Shown piece by piece: positions 56,851 to 64,000 of a stretch of DNA of 64,000 nt. A model generated the notes under the pieces. That model saw only the letters and a list, made by a program, of their open reading frames with translations. It did not search any database and had not been told where the DNA came from. The position numbers and the translations under genes were made by a program. This DNA is from Odontocerum albicorne (lineage: Eukaryota > Arthropoda > Insecta > Trichoptera > Odontoceridae). The stretch spans positions 34,003,164 to 34,067,163 of the forward strand of contig OX463847.1 in NCBI GenBank assembly GCA_949825065.1, read 5' to 3'. Position 1 is the first letter of the stretch, and every line of letters begins with the position of its first letter.

Positions 56851-57420
56851 CTAAGTGCACGAAAAATAACCCTTGTTTATAATATCACCCTTAAAACCGT
56901 AAAAAAAACATGTAAATCATTTCAAATATCAAATCAAACACTTGAACTCTCTATATATATTTATTAAATTAGTGACACATTGGTCTCGTCATTCATAACT
57001 TGGTCACGTCAAACTGTTTGATCTATGGTGATCATAAATATTAACGTATTACTCCGCTTCTAAAATGTATATTGTCTTTCAACAGACAAATAGGTTATAG
57101 ACTAGGGCTCCTTTAAGCTTACTGAGAAAAGTTAAACATCGATGTATTCCAATAAAAAAGAGATAAAAACTTTTTTATATTAATTTGCGGTGTCACGTCC
57201 CGATTACTGTTCTCGTAATTATATTTATTCTAGTCTGTCGAATTAGCAAATTACTAGACTTCAGTCCGTTTTCAAAGGCGCTACTAGGCTATTATACGTA
57301 TATGTTGATCATAAATAGTGTCGTATTACTTCAGTTCTAAAATGTCTACATTGGTGTGTGTGGAAGTGTCACGAACAGATTGATTTCCCACTTTATCAAT
57401 TTTTATTATAGTCTCTTTCT
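56851..57420. other. AT-rich stretch, no gene seen
   Basis: Two loosely similar segments (near 57010-57070 and 57300-57350, both with gatcataaata-tt--cgtatta-t and ctaaaatgt) hint at an old duplication. Confidence 0.4.
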
Positions 57421-57715
57421 GACATATCTCCATTTTATCTTTCAGATCTGTCTCTGAAAGATGGAAGATCTTGAGATCAATCTAATATTTATCGTGAAAA
57501 TGAATTGTTGTGAATTGATCAATTACGTGAGGTATTATGACAAGGTCTTGTTGGATCAATTACGTGAGGTATTATGACATATCTCTACTTTACCTTTCGG
57601 ATCTGTATCTGAAAGATGTAAGACCTTGAGATCAATCTAATATTTTTATCGTGAAAATTGATTGTTGCGAATTGATCAAGTACGTGAGGTATTATGACAA
57701 GGTTTTACTTTTTAA
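57421..57715 (+). repeat. tandem duplication of about 155 bp
   Basis: gacatatctccattttatct at 57421 is repeated as gacatatctctactttacct at 57576. gagatcaatctaatattt, tacgtgaggtattatgacaa and the intervening sequence are repeated as well. A third, short piece (tggatcaattacgtgaggta) sits between them. Confidence 0.75.
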
Positions 57716-57894
57716 CTTTACCTTTACTTGTCCCATGGCATAGAATAGTATGTTTGAAGTATAAGAGATACGGGTAAGTCTCAACAAGCACTTAAAGAAA
57801 ACTCTTTTTGAGAAGACTTATCAAAATGATTGTTTATATAACTATAGTATTACATGTATACTTATACACTACACTCCACTAAAAGCCGAATGTG

Positions 57895-57990
57895 TTACTA
57901 TCGCACAAGTGAAGATCTACAAAGGTTTCATTTTAATTTGTCTTCCCTTGGTTAGTTTTCTATGTTTTTTTAACCAAATGTGTTTTATAA
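57895..57990 (+). mobile_element. LINE-D 3' UTR fragment
   Basis: agatctacaaaggtttcatt, ttgtcttcccttggttagtt and ttctatgtttttttaaccaa match 27630-27710. The tail is missing. Confidence 0.4.
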
Positions 57991-58928
57991 ACATATACAG
58001 GTGAGGGAGTATCCAATCTAATGACCGCATCCATTAATATTGTCTTCTTATACTAGACTTTTTTATATTTCAATTTAATTTAAGTGGATTCCCCAAAAGC
58101 AATCCCGCCATCCCAGTCTTCAAGGGTTTTCCTAATAATATATTCTCCATGTACGTCAAATACATCGGGAGAGAGGAAGCACCCATGCCGTACACCCTTT
58201 TGCTTTTAAAACTGTTGTTAATTGTTGTTTATATATAATTGTTAACTATTTAAAATAATTGAACTCTCTTTTGAGAGTAACTTGCGCCAATGCTTATAAC
58301 AAGTTACACTTTAATTTGTGTACGATGGAAAGACGAAAACGATACGACGGAAAGACGAAGTCATGTGATGTTTGAAATTTAGTTCAATTATTTTTAATAC
58401 CCGTTAACTTCATAGTGGTTGAGATATAAAATCATTATTCAGAGAAACCTTATTACTTGTGTAGGAAGATAAACATTTCTTGCATCAAGCATCATCCACC
58501 CTGTATATTTAGAGAAAAAGCTGTATTTTTCTTTCTGTTTTATTGCCTAAAGTTAAAAAATCTCCACACTGCATTTAACGATGTTTTGTTTCTGTTTTTT
58601 TTTTCAGCTTTCCTGTTCCGTTTCCTGTTTCAAGCTAGCGACAGCTATCTCTGTTATTATTTTTTCATAGTCAGTGCTGTACTTTGAGTCTAAATTGGAA
58701 AATTAACTTTGGATTTATTCCCCAAACTGAAACACTTTTCGAACATTGTTTTTTTCTAGAATTCACATATTTTCATAGTACCTTTCTGCTGAAAAAAAGT
58801 AGTGACCTGTTTTATTTGAAATATATGCCAATGTCAAGTGATTTCCACTCAACCTCGTTTGTGTCGATTCACATTGGCAATATATTAGCATATGTGAATT
58901 GCTGGAACATTAAGTTAAAGTCCAGAAA
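57991..58928. other. AT-rich stretch, no gene seen
   Basis: Two unrecognised plus-strand frames (58457-58687 and 58684-58944) are Phe/Leu-rich and probably chance. Confidence 0.4.
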
Positions 58929-58998
58929 TTACATCCATAAATAACAGTTCCGTCATATACTGACGAAACTGTTAGTGATGGATGTAACAGTTTCGTCA
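58929..58998. repeat. 59-bp near-perfect palindrome plus a third half-site
   Basis: Arms ttacatccat-aacagttccgtca and tgacgaaactgtta-atggatgtaa enclose a 5-base loop (tatac); about 27-bp arms with four mismatches. A further cagtttcgtca follows at 58988-58998. It could be a tiny hairpin MITE or a structured regulatory site. Confidence 0.65.
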
Positions 58999-59034
58999 TA
59001 CACAAGATACGGCTTAGACCTTTATCTGCTAAGA

Positions 59035-59085
59035 CACTTATTTATTTATTTATTTAACACTTTTATTGCAAATACAATCAGGCAC
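59035..59085 (-). mobile_element. SINE-1 / LINE-D terminal tail
   Basis: On the minus strand tgcctgattgtatttgcaat then aaaagtgttaaataaataaa, the extreme 3' end of the family. Nothing further is left. Confidence 0.5.
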
Positions 59086-59202
59086 TTCAATGTGGATAAA
59101 ATCATAAAAGTTCTGGGTTAGTATTTGTAACTCAGTTATAAGAACTGAATTGATAGTTTCATAATGTCAAAAAGATAAGATTTCTCAGTGGAATTAGAAA
59201 TA

Positions 59203-59749
59203 TAAAGGATCTTTCAAATCGAGCAGTTTTTTTAATTCTTAGATAAAACACAGACGGCGTCGCAAATTTGCTTGGGTCTTGTGACATTTGAGAAGTGTAA
59301 TGTATGATATTTATAAAAATGAAGTCGTATATAATACTACGACGCGTTCAAATTGTTGAATTATTTTATGTATTGTAATCTCCGGAAACTGTGATGTCAA
59401 TTGGCCACCAAGATCATGTGATCTGACACCGTTGGACAATTTTCTCTGGGGTTATGTGAAAAGCCAAGTCTATAAGAATGACTCCAATCAATTCCTGAAC
59501 TGAAGGACAAAATTATTCGCATTATTGGTAAGGCCGAACCGCAATTATGCCAAAATGTCATCGAAAATTTTGACAAAAGAGTGGATATCTGTGGAACTGC
59601 AAGAAATGGACACTTGACGGATATTGTTTTTTGTGTTTAAATGTCATACATTATACTTCAATGACCAATAAAAAAATATTTGAAATCAAAGAAAATTGTG
59701 TGTTTTATTCAAGAATTAAAAAAACCGCTCAATTTGAAAGACCCTTTAT
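59203..59749 (+). mobile_element. deleted Tc1/mariner-like element, about 547 bp
   Basis: Inverted repeats of about 48 bp: left aaaggatctttcaaatcgag then cagtttttttaattctt, right (read inward) aaagggtctttcaaattgag then cggtttttttaattctt. atgtatgatattta (left) and its partner atgtatgacattta inside the right end extend the symmetry. The ends fall at TA-rich sequence. It contains the transposase end described next. Confidence 0.7.
59390..59640 (+). pseudogene. Tc1/mariner-like transposase, C-terminal part
   Basis: Reads CDVNWPPRSCDLTPLDNFLW, GYVKSQVYKN, then after a frameshift near 59490 SIPELKDKIIRIIGKAEPQL, CQNVIENFDKRVDICG and GHLTDIVF. The DLTPLD block holds the third catalytic aspartate of the DDE/D triad. 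The first two are deleted. The same superfamily as 52173-52341 but a distinct lineage. Confidence 0.65.
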
Positions 59750-61339
59750 TATGTCAAAATTCAACCGAATCAACATATGAAATAATTAAAACAATGAATT
59801 ATTTTTCAAGTGTTCTTTTTCTGATTCATAAATCTCAATTAAGGAAACTTCAAATCTTACAAAATACAGGGATAAATATTTTGGTTGAAAAAGGGTATGT
59901 TTTATAAACTAGATATGTGTTTGATTAAACAATATACATTTTTATAATATCCTAGTCTAAGTGACAGAAGTTTGTTGCCAAAAAATACCAGAAAAAGTTT
60001 GATGTACATTGAGTACTAAAATTACTTCACAAAAAGTCGCCATGACGTTCGACTCTCAAAAAACAAAATTGTCAAACTTACTTATACTACAAAGGGTTCA
60101 TTTTTTTTTACAAAATGCCAAAAAGGGTTTTTGGTTGTCTGTGTATTTTATTTGTTAAAAATAGATTTGAGGATTTTTGAAAAACCAAAAAATATGGCGT
60201 AAGTTCTTTGATTTAAAATTATAATGTATGTAGATTAGGCTGAAGTCGTTTATAAGTACGAGTATATATTAAACAGTTTAAATAAACAAACCAGTGAAGT
60301 GCTCTTAAGAGGGGAGTTATTACGTCAAATGCTTCCATACACACATAAAATCAGATGTGCCATTTCCAACAATATTTGTTCATTCAAAAACAGCTTTCGC
60401 GAGAATTTTTTTAAATTTTATTATTTTGAAATCTGATGGGCTTGGCTAAGTTTAATACGAACGGACTTAATTTTATTCCTTGTTTTAAAGGTTCCATTTA
60501 AAAATTTCAACGATCATAAAGTACACGTGTCTGCCATTTTCCTCAAAAACCTTTGCACCCTCCACATTTTAAACTTCAACGACTTCCCTGATTTGAACCC
60601 TTATAGCCTAATTCACTCCTGGTTCTTTATGTTTCCTCCAGACCTGAGTTCCGGTCAGGGGTTTCGTGCAGTCCTAATAGCCAGGCCTTTTCCTAATGAG
60701 TGCTTTGTCGTTGAAACTTTAAAAATCTACCCGTATCAGAAATACAATAAAAAATAACCAATCGCAATCGAGGAGGATTAAAAGACCGGCTCTTCTCGAA
60801 TATTTTGCCAGTGCCCTAAAAACGTTTGTTTAGTAACCAGGTGTCTTAAGTGTGAATCCCGGCGAATTCTTGACTGGTTTTAGTTGTTTTTACATCTGAA
60901 TTTGTTTTGGTGCAGTTTTAGAGTGATCATGTGAGGGCAGGTGTAAAAAAACGGTATTATGTATAAAATTCAATGTAAATTTTGACTCCTGGTGATGGAA
61001 GTCACACCAATTGTCTCAATTTTAACTGATACATCGCGTTAGTCATGTAAACGTGGGTTCAAATTTCTTAACATGGGTGCAAAGCCCGTCTTTACTCGTG
61101 ATTTAATTTACTTTTAAAAGGTCATGAAAAGAAATACAACCTACTCAAGGGAGGAAAAAATTGCTTAAAAATCCCTTTTATTTTTCTCTAGGCTTATATA
61201 AATATTTTTCATAATAAAATGCTCTAAAATAATGTGTTCATTAAGGACTATAGAGCAGATGTAATGTGTTTATTAAGAAGGATTTTATTTCTTTATTTTC
61301 ACGAATATATTATGTCATTCAACTTCACGATTTCAAGCC
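59750..61339. other. no gene seen
   Basis: The frames 59680-59907 (76 codons, across the right end of the preceding element) and 60527-60757 (76 codons) are unrecognised. Octamer TACGAGTA lies at 60257-60264. Degenerate tRNA B box-like words near 60855 and 61065 were too weak to call. Confidence 0.4.
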
Positions 61340-61760
61340 TGCATGAAGATCTCTGGTAGCTTAGTTATAAAAACACCTTTCTCACAACCCGAGAGTTACG
61401 AGTTCGATTCTGATTGGTCATTATTAAAAAAAACAGTTAATTCTCAACTTTAACTATATTCTTTGTTAAAAGAAACATCAGCATCGTTCTACAGAATAAA
61501 CCCTCAGAGATCAACCCCGAGGCAAATCAACCTAAATATAGAAAGCCAACTGGTAAAGTATATCTCAAGAAGAGTATATGTTTGAGTCCTGTACGAGTAT
61601 ATCCCCACAACCACATTCAATGCTACTTCCGTTCGAAAAGTCCAATTTATAAAATGAATTACAATCTGCTTTTCACTTAAGGCCCATTTAACGGCTTCCT
61701 GATTAGTTGGAAGAAATTGCCACAATGTAAGAAGCCAGGTTTTACTATATACAACGAAAG
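61340..61760 (+). mobile_element. SINE-1 in two parts
   Basis: The head (61345-61420) has tggtagcttagttataaa and acgagttcgattctgattgg. The body and tail (61650-61740) have tctgcttttcacttaaggcc, cttcctgattagttggaaga and aattgccac-atgtaagaagccagg. About 230 bp of unrelated sequence separates them, either an insertion or two copies lying close together. Confidence 0.5.
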
Positions 61761-61954
61761 TATATATGTATAAATATAAAAGAATACAAGTTAAACTTTA
61801 AAACTCATTTTTTGTTAAATGAAATGAATCACAAAACTTAATTCACAATTAAGAAAGCATACCTTCTCCATAGTAAACATAACCCTAAACAGAGACGAAA
61901 AGAACGATTGTTTTATTACATTATATCATACTTTAGTTGTATACAGTAAAAAGC

Positions 61955-62085
61955 AGCGGGTATATAACCATATGACAATCTCTTCCAACAAACTAGAAAT
62001 ATGTTAGTTCTTAAATAAAAACCAGACTGGAACTTTAAAAAAAACAGTGGGAATCGAGTCAATAACTTCGTCCGAGAGTGCCGCT
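61955..62085 (-). mobile_element. SINE-1, reverse orientation
   Basis: On the minus strand: GACTCGATTCCCACTG (B box), ttccagtctggtttttattt, agtttgttggaagagattgt and catatggttatataccc. The A box part is eroded. Confidence 0.6.
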
Positions 62086-62639
62086 TTAAATTTTAAAACT
62101 ATACGAGGAAGAATTCACAAGTGATATGTTTATCATGTATTTTAAAAAAATCTTATTAAATAAAAATCAAATCTTATTCATTGTTAACGTTGACAATATA
62201 CAAAAAAAATACATACAAATAACACATTGCATATTTTATGGTGAATTCAAGATTTCTCAGAATATTTTCATCCCGCTTTTCGTTCTCTATCCTTTATAAT
62301 ATTTGTTTGACAAGTAAATATCTTTTTGTGAACAAGAAAAAAAGGAAAATTTGAGTTTGTAATACGTAACAAAAATGAAAAAGTATGTCATCTTTTATTT
62401 ATTGTTCGATTCGACATATTTTTTTACATTATATCCAGGGCATTCGTGTTAGGTTATAACGTTGTCGTAAGCTCGTTAAGTTATAACGTTGCCGTTAGTT
62501 TATAAAAAACAGGAAAAAATATACACATTCCACAAGAAATTGGTGTAGCTATCAATTTGAAAATTACATAAAAAAATTCTAAGAATGAATAAAAAGGGAT
62601 TTAAAAAATACACATTTATTAAAAATACATTTTTTTCTA
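62086..62639. other. AT-rich stretch, no gene seen
   Basis: A short tandem-like pair (ggttataacgttgtcg, agttataacgttgccg) lies near 62452-62500; otherwise nothing recognised. Confidence 0.45.
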
Positions 62640-63110
62640 AATATTTATTCATTTAACACTTTCATACAAATAATCTAGCGGATTTAATATTTTAAAGCAA
62701 TTTTTTCCAATCATCCAGTTTTTTTCACAATTTTTATTGGTGCCCATGAATACTATAGTATTTGACTTATGATATGAAAACATTATTTCAGAAAAACTAA
62801 CAAAAATGAAAGATGATTCTTAAGGCAAATAAGGATAATAATGATACTTTCATGGGAGTCAAGAATATTTTGAGACAAATAGAGATTTGTTAGATAATTT
62901 TTAAATATCGATAAGGATGTAGCACATCCGATTGAGCCAGAAAGATCGTTCCAAAATCGAGCCGAGTGAACCGTAAAAGATGATGTGTAGAATGGTGTGT
63001 GATGCATTAGTATATAAAGGACTCTACCATCACCAGATCGTAGAAAAATCGATGCTCAGAAAAAAATGGAATGTTTCATGCAGATACTGAAAAAAATGTG
63101 AATAAAAGTG
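62640..63110 (-). pseudogene. LINE-D, C-terminal end of RT ORF with 3' UTR and tail
   Basis: The minus frame 63007-62783 reads MHHTPFYTSSFTVHSARFWN, DLSGSIGCATSLSIFKNYLT and NLYL, the conserved end of jockey/CR1-type RT proteins (F--S---R-WN-LP--I----SL--FK--L). The frame then runs on into non-homologous codons. About 110 bp further on the minus strand, tggatgattggaaaaaattg, ccgctagattatttgtatg and aaagtgttaaatgaataaat form a tail matching that of SINE-1 and of 27595-27950. It looks like the partner LINE of the SINE. Confidence 0.6.
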
Positions 63111-64000
63111 TTCAGGAAAGTCCTTCTTCTGGCATTTTGACTTGAAAACTGCTTATTCTATTTTATCTAAGGAATTTTATATGTAATGTTTTATAGTGAA
63201 TGATCCTTTGTAAAATGAACGTTTCTAATTGAAATGCAAATTTTTGGTGTAATATGATTATGGTGAAATTTGTCATAATTATTATGAAAAACTCGTTATG
63301 TGTTTCTTTAATTCTTTTTTTATTTTTATTTTCTGAGACTTACCTCCATTAGAACTAACTCACGACTAGTTAGGTAGGTCAGTGTTTTGTATATTTCATC
63401 ATAAAAATTAAAATATTTTGAATAAATTGAAAAAAAAATAAACTATATTAAAAAAAATACATCCTGATCTCAATTGATTCGTACTCGCCTAACAAAAAGA
63501 CCAACAAAGAAGTTCTGAATTCAGACATATACTCGTAAGTAGAATATAAAGTACGTGATGATTCGTCTGGATGTATATTTGCTTTACAGATTACATTTCT
63601 AACGAATATTTTCCGTTAGGGTTGAGAGATTTCCAAAGCAGTCTTGAACTTGGAATATGGCACAATAAGAGTACGATTTGTATTCAGCAGGCAGACTTGT
63701 ATTTGCAAAAAGTCGGCACTCACCCAAGACCTCAAACCCTCACACACATTTGACTTGAGAGAGATCGGGGGAAAAAAAAACAATTCGTCTTTTCTTGGGA
63801 AAATTTTAACGTGGAATATTTTAACTGATTCATACCCATTCACTGACGTGTATTATTTGAAGATACCATAAAGTAAGGAAATTCAGTAAATATATATTTT
63901 ACAAAGTAATATTTTACAAAGCAAATATAGTAAAGATATTTAAGAATTTGGCAATAAAAAATTTATTTCGATCATTTAATTGGTTGGTTAACAGAGCAAT
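63111..64000. other. no gene seen
   Basis: Overlapping 60-75-codon frames on both strands near 63571-63871 resemble nothing. A G+C rise near 63600-63780 is mild. Octamer TACTCGTA lies at 63530-63537. Confidence 0.4.

Noticed and set aside
60840..61090. tRNA B box-like words (gtgtgaatcccggcg, gtgggttcaaattt)
   Set aside because: No A box at proper spacing and no SINE body.
1..64000. Search for virus-derived genes or toxin genes
   Set aside because: None recognised. All polymerase-like sequences are LINE reverse transcriptases.

Overview
The window looks like nuclear DNA of an insect. It is roughly two-thirds A+T by eye. It carries arthropod-type transposons (mariner, piggyBac-like MITEs, Helitrons, a hAT-like element), RTE-, jockey- and CR1-type LINEs, and tRNA-derived SINEs, and it shows no operons or bacterial gene density. 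I could not assign an order. I found no complete host protein-coding gene. The window is best read as intergenic or intronic DNA filled with transposon copies of different ages, plus a few G+C-richer patches that could be host exons or promoters. I recognised no animal-virus gene and no toxin gene; a possible solo LTR at 39770-40165 is the only retrovirus-like trace.

Layout. 1-7 kb: RTE-type LINE ends, the first SINE-1 copy, a 279-codon reverse-transcriptase remnant (2685-3524), a multi-arm foldback repeat near 5 kb and a CpG-bearing patch near 6.5 kb. 7-24 kb: mostly unremarkable AT-rich DNA with SINEs, a mariner fragment (8.7 kb), a Helitron helicase fragment (11 kb), tandem LINE ends (13.7 kb) and a piggyBac-like MITE (17.2 kb). 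24-30 kb: a possible exon with a splice donor, a 41-bp minisatellite and three Helitron copies, two of them joined head to head. 31-44 kb: a 528-bp foldback, two LINE remnants, a complete but degraded 2151-bp hAT-like transposon with an 8-bp target duplication (36227-38377) and a 68-bp satellite built from the tRNA-like head of SINE-1 (41.3-42.1 kb).

44.8-48.8 kb is the densest part. An RTE LINE was entered at TTAA by a piggyBac-like MITE, which was then entered by a nearly intact mariner (45290-46569) and by a 5'-truncated jockey/CR1-type LINE whose poly(A) tail abuts the MITE end. Other copies of the MITE at 17.2 and 49.0 kb show the same site without the mariner. 52-54 kb holds a deleted Tc1/mariner element with long inverted repeats and a higher-order satellite made of foldback arms. 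54-64 kb holds further LINE, SINE and Tc1/mariner remnants.

How the parts relate. The full-length SINE-1 copies and a LINE at 62.6-63.1 kb share a 3' tail, which suggests that this LINE lineage moved the SINE. Two arrays show dispersed elements turning into satellites: the SINE-1 head (68-bp unit) and the foldback arm (84/85-bp units in a 338-bp higher-order repeat). All counts and alignments were made by eye.
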